In this document: positions 26,794-35,200 of the stretch, in pieces
Numbering within the stretch: position 1 is the first letter of the stretch
How the letters are laid out: each line of letters opens with the position of its first letter
Origin: Streptococcus oralis
GTDB taxonomy: Bacteria; Bacillota; Bacilli; Lactobacillales; Streptococcaceae
Reading direction: 5' to 3'
DNA: 64,000 nt
Assembly (NCBI RefSeq): GCF_024399415.1
Contig: NZ_CP029257.1
Location: 1,387,501-1,451,500 of the forward strand
Notes under the pieces: model-generated
What the model saw: the letters and a program-made list of their open reading frames with translations, nothing else
What the model was told of the DNA's origin: nothing
The model's database searches: none
Program-made: the position numbers and the translations under genes

Positions 26794-27174
26794 TTAGCTT
26801 GTCTTGATCTTCCCTTTCCAAGAATCCAATCCATAAGAAAGGATATAAATCTCAGAAAAACCTTGTTTTTTCAAATAAAGTGCGGCATTGGTCACTCGTT
26901 GTCCGCGTTGGTTTTCGTAGAGAAGGACAGGTTTATCCTTACGAAGGGCTGCAAGGCTTGACTTCAACTGATTTGAAGGAATATTGCGAGCTCCGAGGAT
27001 ATGTTTTCTGTGAAATTCTGCTGGTTCACGGACGTCAATCAATTGCCCTTTCCGAATCAAGTCTTCAAATTCCGCATTATCCACAATCTTAGCCGCACGA
27101 CGAATACGAAGGTAGTTATACCCCATCCATGCCACCATCGCTAATACGATTCCCCAAACAATCCAAATTGTCAT
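26794..27174 (-). CDS. Membrane-anchored rhodanese-like protein without the catalytic Cys
   Basis: 126 residues: one N-terminal membrane helix (about 2-22), then a single rhodanese domain (about 36-124) with LIDVREPAEFHRKHILGARNIP and PVLLYENQRGQRVTNAA. At the active-site loop, where rhodaneses have C-x(4-5)-R, it reads Y-E-N-Q-R-G-Q-R with no Cys; none occurs elsewhere in the protein. Sulfur transfer by the usual mechanism is therefore unlikely, and a binding or regulatory role is possible. The ATG overlaps the yqgQ stop as ATGA, so the two are coupled. Confidence 0.85.
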   Translation of the reverse strand: MTIWIVWGIVLAMVAWMGYNYLRIRRAAKIVDNAEFEDLIRKGQLIDVREPAEFHRKHILGARNIPSNQLKSSLAALRKDKPVLLYENQRGQRVTNAALYLKKQGFSEIYILSYGLDSWKGKIKTS

Positions 27175-27395
27175 AAGTTCTTATCTCCATTTTTCTCTAT
27201 GTAGTCTAATTCTATCTTGTGCTCTCTACGAAGAACAGCTTCCGCCTCTAGATAGTCTAGCTTGTCCATCAGACCTGCATCATAGATCCGAGAGAGTTCG
27301 AGCTTCATCAGTTCAATATCATACAAACGCTTCCCCATGTAAACAATAATGCCAAATTGTTTGAGAAATTGCTGCACATCATAGAATGTTTTCAT
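27171..27395 (-). CDS. yqgQ: YqgQ-family (DUF910) small protein
   Basis: 74 residues from the Met of MKTFYDVQQFL, which aligns with the usual start of YqgQ; a GGAAG lies a few bases upstream. Alternatives are ATG 27404 and a TTG at 27431, neither with a convincing ribosome site. Helical protein with KRLYDIELMKLELSRIYDAGLMD; function unknown, often encoded near glucokinase or rhodanese genes in Firmicutes. Coupled to the rhodanese-like gene by an ATGA overlap. Confidence 0.75.
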   Translation of the reverse strand: MKTFYDVQQFLKQFGIIVYMGKRLYDIELMKLELSRIYDAGLMDKLDYLEAEAVLRREHKIELDYIEKNGDKNL

Positions 27396-27491
27396 AGCTT
27401 CCATTTTAGCAGATTCTAGACTTTTTTTCAATACTGGACCAGCTCTTTCCCCCTATTTTCTTCGTCTTCATTGCCCATTCTTCCGCAAGTA

Positions 27492-27500
27492 TGGTACAAT
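27492..27500 (+). promoter_or_regulatory. Promoter of the LysR gene, abutting the ATG
   Basis: TGG-TACAAT ends 6 bases before the ATG at 27507, predicting a leaderless mRNA. Confidence 0.6.
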
Positions 27501-27506
27501 AAAAAC

Positions 27507-28415
27507 ATGAGAATTCAACAACTACACTATATTATCAAAATCGTCGAAACTGGCTCTATGAATGAGGCAGCTAAGCAGCTCTTTATCACCCAACCCAGTC
27601 TCTCTAATGCTGTTCGAGACTTGGAAAATGAAATGGGCATTGAAATCTTTATCCGCAATCCCAAGGGCATTACCTTAACCCGTGATGGGATGGAGTTTCT
27701 CTCCTACGCTCGCCAAGTTGTCGAGCAAACGCAGCTTCTGGAGGAACGCTATAAAAATCCTGTCGCCCACCGCGAGCTTTTCAGCGTTTCCTCTCAGCAC
27801 TATGCCTTTGTAGTCAATGCCTTTGTCTCTCTGCTCAAAAAAAGTGATATGGAGAAATACGAGCTCTTCCTTCGTGAAACTCGGACTTGGGAGATTATCG
27901 ATGACGTCAAGAACTTCCGTAGCGAGGTCGGTGTCCTCTTTTTAAACAGCTACAACCGCGATGTTTTAACGAAAATGCTAGATGACAATCACCTCTTAGC
28001 CCACCACCTCTTTACCGCTCAACCCCATATCTTTGTTAGCAAGACCAATCCTCTAGCTAAAAAAGACAAGGTCAAACTGGCTGATTTAGAAGATTTTCCT
28101 TACCTCAGTTACGACCAGGGGACGCACAACTCCTTCTACTTTTCAGAGGAGATTCTTTCACAAGAGCACCACAAGAAATCCATCGTAGTCAGTGACCGTG
28201 CCACCCTCTTTAATCTTTTGATTGGTTTGGATGGTTACACCATTGCAACAGGGATATTGAACAGCAACCTCAACGGAGACAATATCGTTTCCATTCCACT
28301 GGACATTGACGACCCGATTGAACTAGTCTATATCCAGCATGAAAAAACCAGCCTGTCTAAGATGGGCGAACGCTTTATCGAATACTTACTAGAAGAAGTT
28401 CAATTCGATAATTAA
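27507..28415 (+). CDS. cpsY: LysR-family regulator, CpsY/MtaR-like
   Basis: 302 residues from the ATG of MRIQQLHYIIKIVETGSMNE; an upstream in-frame start would precede the promoter. N-terminal winged helix-turn-helix (AAKQLFITQPSLSNAVRDLE, about 20-39) and a C-terminal LysR substrate domain (from about 90). It resembles streptococcal CpsY/MtaR, regulators tied to methionine transport, metabolism and surface properties; the assignment is from remembered sequence, not from a search. There is no Shine-Dalgarno and the -10 is 6 bases away, so it is probably translated from a leaderless transcript. Confidence 0.8.
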   Translation: MRIQQLHYIIKIVETGSMNEAAKQLFITQPSLSNAVRDLENEMGIEIFIRNPKGITLTRDGMEFLSYARQVVEQTQLLEERYKNPVAHRELFSVSSQHYAFVVNAFVSLLKKSDMEKYELFLRETRTWEIIDDVKNFRSEVGVLFLNSYNRDVLTKMLDDNHLLAHHLFTAQPHIFVSKTNPLAKKDKVKLADLEDFPYLSYDQGTHNSFYFSEEILSQEHHKKSIVVSDRATLFNLLIGLDGYTIATGILNSNLNGDNIVSIPLDIDDPIELVYIQHEKTSLSKMGERFIEYLLEEVQFDN

Positions 28416-28459
28416 TAGGAAAAATGAAAAAGAGAAAAGAAAAAGTTAGGAAATAAAAA

Positions 28460-30259
28460 GTGAAAAAGATACTACTGACCAGTGCTTTAATCCTTTCAAT
28501 CGCAGGATTAGCACCCGCATCCGTCTTAGGAGAAGAAAACACTACTCAATCCACATCTGCTGTCAAGGAAGCAATTGCCAAAGAAGAAAAGAAGGAATCG
28601 AGTGTTGAGGAAAACTCTAAATCAGAAGTTCTTCCGAAAGTAAATGTGCAAGAAGACAAGCCCAAAAAAGAAGGATGGTACCAAGAAAATCACCACTGGC
28701 GTTTTTACCAAGATGATAAACCTGCTTTGAACTGGAAACAAATCCAAGGCAAATGGTACTACTTCGATCAAGATGGTAATCGTCTTCATTCTACTATCTA
28801 CAAAGGTTATGCCTTTGACCAAGATGGTGTCATGATAGAAAATAGCTGGACCAAACTGGACAATCAATGGTACTATGCTGATCCTTCTGGACGACTAGCT
28901 CTGAACACTTGGAAAAAAATCAATGGTTCTTGGTACTATTTTGACCAAACTGGAAGCATGCTCAGCAACACTGCCGTTGACGGCTATCTGCTCACAAAAA
29001 GCGGGGCTATGGCGGAAAAGGGCTGGACAAAATTAGATCAAATTTGGTACTATGTCGCTCCTTCTGGAAAGATCTCGCAGGATAAATGGGAGAAAGTCAA
29101 CGGTTCTTGGTATTACTTTGACAAAGACGGTGGAATGCTGAGTGCGACAACCTTCAAGGGCTACCTCTTCAACCAGAGTGGAGCTATGGCAGAAAACAAC
29201 TGGGTCAAAATCAAGGATACTTGGTTCTATGCGAACGGGTCAGGGAGATATATCCAAGACAACTGGCAAAAGATTCAAGGTTCCTGGTACTCATTTGACC
29301 AGAATGGTGGAATGCTAGCAGACAAATGGAAAGAAAGCTACTACCTTAAAACCAGTGGAGCCATGGCGGAGAATGAGTGGATCTTCGATAAAGCCTACAA
29401 GAGCTGGTTCTATCTAAAAGCGGATGGCCGTTATGCAAATCAGGAGTGGATTGGAGCATACTACCTCAAGTCAGGTGGTTACATGGCAAAGAGCGAATGG
29501 ATTTACGATAACTCTGACAAAGCACGCTACTACCTAGATGATAATGGGCATTATGTTTCAGGAACTTACAAGATAGACGGTAAGGAACACCTGTTCCAAA
29601 AATACGGCCAATGGATTTCTGAAGTTTCAACTGAAGGTGGATTTACAAAAGGACTATACAGCAATACCATCTTCCTAGATCCTGGACACGGTGGTCGAGA
29701 TTCAGGTGCCTTTTACTACAATGTAGCTGAAAAAGATCTCAACATGCAGATTTACCGTAAGCTTCGTACTAAGTTAGAAGAACTAGGCTACAAGGTCCTC
29801 ACTTCTCGTGATAGTGATATTGACGTTGATTTTGTTACCGAACGTTCTCGTATGGTTAATAAGACCAACTCTGATATTTTTATCAGTATTCACTTCAACG
29901 CTACTGGTAATACCTACTCAAAAGCGAGCGGTATTCAAACCTACTCCTATAGCGATGAACCTGATTATCCAAGTAAGATTAATAAATACTGGCACAATCA
30001 CCCTGATCGTATGAGTGAAAGCAAACGCCTCGCCGCTGCCATCCACTCCTCTCTTCTAGCAGAAACAGGAGCCAAGGATGCTGGCCTGTTGGAGAGCAGC
30101 TATGCCGTACTACGCGAAACCGCCAAACCAGCCGTTCTCCTAGAGCTTGGATATATGGATAATTTCTCCGAAAACCAACAAATCAGAGATAGCCACTACC
30201 AAGACAAACTGGTCGCAGGCATCGTAAAGGGGATCCAAAAATATTACGCTGGTCGATAA
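28460..30259 (+). CDS. Choline-binding N-acetylmuramoyl-L-alanine amidase (Amidase_3)
   Basis: 599 residues. Signal peptide about 1-25; a Glu/Lys/Ser-rich linker to about 70; roughly 14 choline-binding repeats from about 72 to 385 (GSWYYFDQTG-type units); then a C-terminal zinc amidase domain (about 402-599) with the metal ligands in DPGHGG (His410), VAEKD (Glu424) and SIHFNA (His478) and the catalytic Glu562 in LLELGYMDN. It should cut the MurNAc-Ala bond while anchored on teichoic-acid choline. The order, binding module first and catalytic module last, is that of LytB and opposite to LytA, which also uses a different amidase fold. Start is GTG 28460 after AGGA. Ends at a strong terminator. 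Confidence 0.92.
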   Translation: MKKILLTSALILSIAGLAPASVLGEENTTQSTSAVKEAIAKEEKKESSVEENSKSEVLPKVNVQEDKPKKEGWYQENHHWRFYQDDKPALNWKQIQGKWYYFDQDGNRLHSTIYKGYAFDQDGVMIENSWTKLDNQWYYADPSGRLALNTWKKINGSWYYFDQTGSMLSNTAVDGYLLTKSGAMAEKGWTKLDQIWYYVAPSGKISQDKWEKVNGSWYYFDKDGGMLSATTFKGYLFNQSGAMAENNWVKIKDTWFYANGSGRYIQDNWQKIQGSWYSFDQNGGMLADKWKESYYLKTSGAMAENEWIFDKAYKSWFYLKADGRYANQEWIGAYYLKSGGYMAKSEWIYDNSDKARYYLDDNGHYVSGTYKIDGKEHLFQKYGQWISEVSTEGGFTKGLYSNTIFLDPGHGGRDSGAFYYNVAEKDLNMQIYRKLRTKLEELGYKVLTSRDSDIDVDFVTERSRMVNKTNSDIFISIHFNATGNTYSKASGIQTYSYSDEPDYPSKINKYWHNHPDRMSESKRLAAAIHSSLLAETGAKDAGLLESSYAVLRETAKPAVLLELGYMDNFSENQQIRDSHYQDKLVAGIVKGIQKYYAGR

Positions 30260-30289
30260 AAAAAGTCTCGAGAAATCTCGAGACTTTTT
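30260..30289. terminator. Bidirectional terminator after the amidase
   Basis: AAAAAGTCTCGAGA and TCTCGAGACTTTTT form a 14-bp stem with an AA loop. It overlaps the stop region of the converging 105-residue membrane protein. Confidence 0.9.
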
Positions 30290-30605
30290 ATTTATCTTCT
30301 TTTTTATCCTTATCAGGAAAGAGGTAGCCAATTCCTACACAAGCTAGCACACCAGCACCAATCACCAAACCACTTGAAATTGGCAAAAGATCAAAAATAG
30401 CATTTGCGATGATAAAGGCAATGATCAAGCACATCAGACTAGCCTTGTAATCTTTTTTCAAAAAGTTTTCTAGTGTGAAATAGAGGAACAATCCTACCGG
30501 AATGAGTGACCAGAGGTTGACATCCAAACTTGGCCATCCAACAGAACCGAAATACAATACTAGCGCTGCTGCTACTAAAAATACAAGTCCTAATAATTTT
30601 TTCAT
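30288..30605 (-). CDS. Small membrane protein with LiaI/LiaF-like transmembrane region
   Basis: 105 residues from ATG 30605, which follows GGAGA; a longer in-frame version lacks a ribosome site. Four hydrophobic helices (about 3-20, 28-45, 55-72, 75-93) and a charged C-terminal tail FPDKDKKEDK. The helix arrangement resembles the N-terminal module of LiaI/LiaF-type envelope-stress proteins, but there is no C-terminal domain. Function not assigned. Convergent with the amidase, sharing its terminator. Confidence 0.65.
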   Translation of the reverse strand: MKKLLGLVFLVAAALVLYFGSVGWPSLDVNLWSLIPVGLFLYFTLENFLKKDYKASLMCLIIAFIIANAIFDLLPISSGLVIGAGVLACVGIGYLFPDKDKKEDK

Positions 30606-30766
30606 TTTTTTGTCTCCATTTTCTTTTTTAGGTTCTTGAGTTGTCTGATACTGACCCCTCACGCCCCTTACATGAACCATTATAGCAGAGGAATTTTTCA
30701 AGAACAAGCCCTTTTGCCTATCTGGTCAATATCTCTGTCTAAGTGGTTGAATATTTGTAACAAAAG

Positions 30767-30805
30767 AAAAAGAAGCACTAATGGGCTTCTTGATTCTGCC
30801 GATTG
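30767..30805 (-). repeat. Left copy of the tRNA-Thr 3' end plus terminator repeat
   Basis: AGAAGC...GCTTCT hairpin followed by CTTGATTCTGCCGATTG. The last part equals the 3' end of the tRNA-Thr gene and its flank at 31968-32006 (34 of 39 by my count). It lies just downstream of the DUF6287-like gene and can serve as its terminator. Confidence 0.75.
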
Positions 30806-30831
30806 TAACAGTATTTTTGAACGAATACCAT

Positions 30832-31701
30832 CTAGTTTTTCTTTTCCTTTGGCTCTAGAGAAGATTTGATTGATTCACGGTCTGCTTGTAGTTGAGCTAA
30901 GTTCTTTTCTGCTTCCTCAAGTTTACTGGTATCTGGTTTCACACGATAATAAACATTTTCTGGTTTCATTAACATAGACCCATAATCTTGTCCTGAAAGT
31001 AGTCTTTCCTCAGTATGATTGCTTTTATCCGTAATCTTTCCGTCATCAGCAGGTTGCATAACGACTCCACTTGGCACAGCTACTATTACAAATCCTCCAG
31101 CAACAGAATCTTTTACCCATGCACTGATAGACGCTGTCTCAGGGTTACGATTATCTTGTCCTTTTGATACCTTTAATCCAACTACAGATTCGTACTTTTG
31201 ATCATTTGTAAACCAAGTCGCACGTACTTCTCCAGAATCATTAATAATGTATTCATTACCAGATTGACTACGCCAAGTACCTTCTAAACTAGACAAGTCA
31301 TTGTTCTTAATTGCTTCAATATCTAATTTTGGAACAGCAGTTTCTTTCTTGAACTTGCTAACAAATGCTTCTGCTTCCGTAATTTTGGTATCTAAAGCAG
31401 TCAGTTGATCCTTGAGTTTCTGAATTTCCTCTTGTTTATCCTTATCAGTCTCATCTGTCTTTCCTTGGCTTGTAGACGATTGACTTGTTGACTCTGTAGT
31501 TGAAACAGCAGACGATGCTTGATTTGACTCTTTCTTTACAATCAGAAAATATGAGAAAATACTTACCAAGATAAGAGTGACTAAAACAGCGAGTGCTATG
31601 CCAATATAGATTTTTATTTTTTTATTTGGAGTCAACTTTGATTCTGACCGCTTACGTCCGTTAATCTCTTCAAATTGTCTTTCCCGTTCTTTCTTATTCA
31701 T
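30832..31701 (-). CDS. Membrane-anchored extracellular protein, DUF6287-like
   Basis: 289 residues: charged cytoplasmic N-terminus (about 1-29), one membrane helix (about 30-53), a Ser/Thr/Asp-rich linker (58-90), a coiled-coil segment (EEIQKLKDQLTALDTKITEAEAFVSKF, about 91-117), a globular part starting LEGTWRSQSGNEYIIN (about 138-153) as in DUF6287 proteins, and a second C-terminal coiled coil ending in Lys/Glu residues. No enzyme motif seen. RBS AAAAGGAGA precedes ATG 31701. The gene lies between two copies of the tRNA-Thr terminator repeat, which suggests acquisition or duplication at that site. Confidence 0.7.
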   Translation of the reverse strand: MNKKERERQFEEINGRKRSESKLTPNKKIKIYIGIALAVLVTLILVSIFSYFLIVKKESNQASSAVSTTESTSQSSTSQGKTDETDKDKQEEIQKLKDQLTALDTKITEAEAFVSKFKKETAVPKLDIEAIKNNDLSSLEGTWRSQSGNEYIINDSGEVRATWFTNDQKYESVVGLKVSKGQDNRNPETASISAWVKDSVAGGFVIVAVPSGVVMQPADDGKITDKSNHTEERLLSGQDYGSMLMKPENVYYRVKPDTSKLEEAEKNLAQLQADRESIKSSLEPKEKKN

Positions 31702-31967
31702 AATTTTCTCCTTTTTGATTTATATTCAGCCAAGTTTGCGAGACTTCATTCGTTACTATCCATGAACTTTTATGACTTTTTAAAAAAATCAAAGCAAAAA
31801 TTTCTAGAATAATTAACAGCCTATAGTCCTCTAAAACGGAACGAAAACAAGTGCTTATTAAAATATATTATACCACAAAATATAAATTTTAGTTTTAATT
31901 TATAAGTAGGAGTTTCTGACGTTAAATAGAACCTATCTCAAACGTTCCACCTTTCCTATATTTACAA
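31702..31967. other. Intergenic region without a visible gene
   Basis: A/T-rich stretch between the DUF6287-like gene and tRNA-Thr. No ORF of note; it must hold the promoter of the DUF6287-like gene, though I see no strong -35/-10 pair. Confidence 0.5.
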
Positions 31968-32006
31968 AAAAAGAAGCCCGTTTGGACTTCTTGATTCTGC
32001 CGATTG
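31968..32006 (-). repeat. Right copy of the tRNA-Thr 3' end plus terminator repeat
   Basis: GAAGCCCGTTTGGACTTC hairpin with an A-run (T-run on the minus strand) forms the terminator of tRNA-Thr; bases 31998-32006 are the last nine of the tRNA. Near-identical to 30767-30805. Confidence 0.8.
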
Positions 32007-32070
32007 CAGGGCTTGAACCTGTGACCTACGCGTTACGAGTGCGTTGCTCTACCAACTGAGCTAAATCGGC
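31998..32070 (-). tRNA. tRNA-Thr (anticodon CGT)
   Basis: 73-base cloverleaf on the minus strand: acceptor GCCGATT/AATCGGC, D arm GCTCAGTTGGTAGAGC, anticodon loop CTCGTAA giving anticodon CGT (reads ACG), T loop TTCAAGC, discriminator A. The lowest pair of the anticodon stem is A-C. CCA is not encoded. It has its own consensus promoter. Confidence 0.95.
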
Positions 32071-32082
32071 GATTACCCTTTT

Positions 32083-32110
32083 AGTATAGCACTCTGAGAA
32101 TAGATGTCAA
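32083..32110 (-). promoter_or_regulatory. tRNA-Thr promoter
   Basis: TTGACA (32105-32110), 16-base spacer ending in TGC, TATACT (32083-32088), 12 bases before the tRNA. Confidence 0.9.
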
Positions 32111-32130
32111 GAAATTTTTATCTCCATTAG

Positions 32131-32158
32131 AAAAAGCCTGTCCTGAGACAAGGCTTTT
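32131..32158 (-). terminator. prtA terminator
   Basis: AAAAGCCT and AGGCTTTT with further partial pairing (TTGTC/GACA). It lies about 135 bases after the prtA stop and upstream of the tRNA promoter. The 224 bases between prtA and the tRNA hold no gene. Confidence 0.7.
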
Positions 32159-32294
32159 ACATATATCTCTATTAAATCTCCCATTTTCATAGAAATCTAA
32201 ATAATATATTTATAAATCAATACTTTCACAAAACTATGTCATCACCTCACTATCTAATCTCAGTACATAAACCATTTTTTCTATAGCTTTTGTC

Positions 32295-35200
32295 TTAATC
32301 TTTATTTTTTCTCTTCAATCCAAGAAAAGCTCCTACTATAAACATGATTCCGGCAGCTAATAGTGTCTGGGCTCCGCTTGCTGTTCCGGTTTTTGGCAAC
32401 TCATTAGGATTGTTACTAGTTGATTTACTATTGATGTTGATATTTTTATTAGTTAAGTTTCCTTGTTCATTTAGATAAATGTTCTTGTTAATTTCAAAGT
32501 TTTTATCATTTTCATCAGAAACAATACTGTTGACATCATTAGTTGAATTAGATTGTGTTTTTTCTTTCTTTTTCGATACATCAAAAGTAGGTTTATTTTC
32601 CTCCTCCTTTTTCTCCTCTATTTTCTTGAATACAGGTTTTATAAAGGTATCTTTTGATAGATTAAGAACATAGCCAGCGTCTTTTTTCCCTTCGAAACCA
32701 GAAATTTCCCAACCATCAAATTGGTATCCTTTTTCTAATTCACCCATATAGACAGGTAACATAAAATCTTCTTCCGACACTATCGTTGAACTCATTTCTT
32801 TTCCATTTTGAATTGTCACAGTCACCGTATGAGGTTTTAATTCGCTTACCTCTCCCGTATCTTTGTTTAAAATGAATTCTTTTACGGTTGTATTTCTTGC
32901 GAAATCTTTTACAACAATCTTAATGTTTAGTGTCTTATCTGTTAGTTGTTTAATATCATCAAATGATTTGTATTCTTTTCCATTAACATAAATATGTTGT
33001 TCTTGAATCTCACCATCGAATCCATTATTTCTTTTATCATTGATGTTAAAGACTACAGATTTTCCATTAGCATATTCGATACTAGTATTTCCTTTTGGAT
33101 CAATCTTTACTTCTGGTTTGACATTATCATATAAAAATTGATAATGTACTCCAACCGCTTTCGCATTCAAATCGCTATAGCCAGTTTGAAGATAAACATT
33201 TCCATCCATATCTGTTACCTTATCTGGGAATCCGTTTGCTTTATAGTCTTTCATCCCCCAGTCCATGATGTCACCGTCTTTAACATTAAGCTTAATGTTA
33301 AAATCTCTAGTGTTATCAATGTGTAAATCTCCGTAGATTAAATAATTATCTACAACCGATTCATTAACTCTCAACTCCCAGTTAAAACTACCCTTATCAG
33401 AAATCTTACCTCTTAAATAAAATTCTGGATTTCGTACATAAATTTTATTAGTTTTAGATGGATTAAAGTAGTTCTTGTCCATTGAAAGATTTACTGGTTT
33501 TGCATCAATAAATAACGTAGAGCCATCTTCTTTTATAGCTTCTACATTGGACTTATCCTCTCCTGTGTACTCTTTACCATCCTTACCAAATAATACAAGT
33601 TTAGAAGGATCTGTCACAAGATTTCCATCGTTATCGATTGCCTCCCCTTTATCATTCATTTTAAATGTAAACACTTGATACCTTACAATGTTAAAGCCGT
33701 CCAAAGCCGACATTAATACTGATTGAGTACTTCTTCCATCTTCAACATTTCTACTATCAGCATAAATTGTTGTTTCTGATAAAACTCTTAGATTAGGATT
33801 GGCCTTTTGGATTTTTGCTATATCTTCCTTGTTATAGACTCCATTCCCTTCTAACATATCCGTTTTTCCAGGATTATAGGTAGTCACTTTTAGTGCATAG
33901 CCTTTTCTCAGAATGATGTTATCCTTTAATAGATATTGTTGTTTTTCTGAATCAGAATAGATTTTACCAGATTCCATGTCCGTTAAATTATTTGGTTTAT
34001 TTTTTGAAAGATCTCCTTCTCCTAATTCTATTACATTCCCATAACTTGATGCATACGGATATTCTGCTTTAGTTTCCTTATTTTTTTCAGGCATTCTAAT
34101 TTTAGTTTCAGCTTTTATCTGACCATCATCTTTGACAAAAAACCTCATATCTCCTGCAAAAGCTAATCCATCCACAATATCATTAATATTAGCGTATAAA
34201 TCAAATGTCATCGTTTTTGAATGGGAATCATACTTGGTCGTTTTGATTTCTATCGATTTATAGTTATTTCCATAGTATACCTTGGCATTTTTAGAAACAT
34301 TACTGATCTTTCCAAGAATTTCAAAGTGTCCATCTTTAGATGGGTTTAGAATGCCATAAATTTTTGATTTGATTTCATCAAGTTTTTCAGTTTCATATTC
34401 TAAGGCACTACCATCGTCATAAGCAATGATATTTCCCTTATCATCGTATTTATAATCGTATTCCTCTATTCTCTTACCAGTTTCACTTGTAAAGTCATCA
34501 ACTTCTCTAAATTTCTTTTTAATGAGTTTCTTTAAATCTTTGCTTTCAAAGTCTCTAATTGTTGAAATTGTTTTATGAATAGTCAAGCTAGATTTTTCTT
34601 CGGTAGCCTCTTCATTTTCTTGATGATGTTCTACTTCAGTTGTATCTTTTTTAAGACTATCCTCTTTTCTATTTTCTAAATTTTTAAATTTAGATTCGGA
34701 AATCTCGCCAAGCTTTTGGTATTTAGATGAATCTTGATCAGGATCTACTAGATAATAGGAAATCATCCCATTTTTATCAGCATGATCAGCAAATTTAATT
34801 CTATGAATCTTTGTGAAATTGCTAGAACCGTCTAATGCAATCACTTCAATGATTTTTCCTCTTAAATCTCCTGCACCTTTAATTTCATAAATGGTATTTC
34901 CGTCTTTGTCAAGTTTTCTATTTCGTCCTTGACCCTCACCTGCATAAGTGACTTCAAGATTTTTCTCAACCTCTCCATCTTCATTAACAAGAGCGGCCCC
35001 AGCATACCAAACTTCGTTGGCAATCTCGTCAAATTTTTCAGGATGTTCTTTTTGATCTCTCGCAAATAGCGTTTCATTCTTATATTGCTCTTTGACCTTG
35101 TGATAAGTATCCTTTGTAATTAACTTAATTTTTCCAGGGTTTGAAAAATCAATTGAAACAATCTTTGGAGGGGTGTTATCAATTTTTACAGGAATATAGG

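Noticed and set aside
30767..30805. Second tRNA gene or tRNA pseudogene
   Set aside because: Only nine bases correspond to the tRNA itself; the remainder is its terminator and flank.
32182..32200. ATTTTCATAGAAAT near the prtA 3' end as a CodY box
   Set aside because: One base too few or too many for the 15-base consensus, and it lies downstream of genes, not at a promoter.
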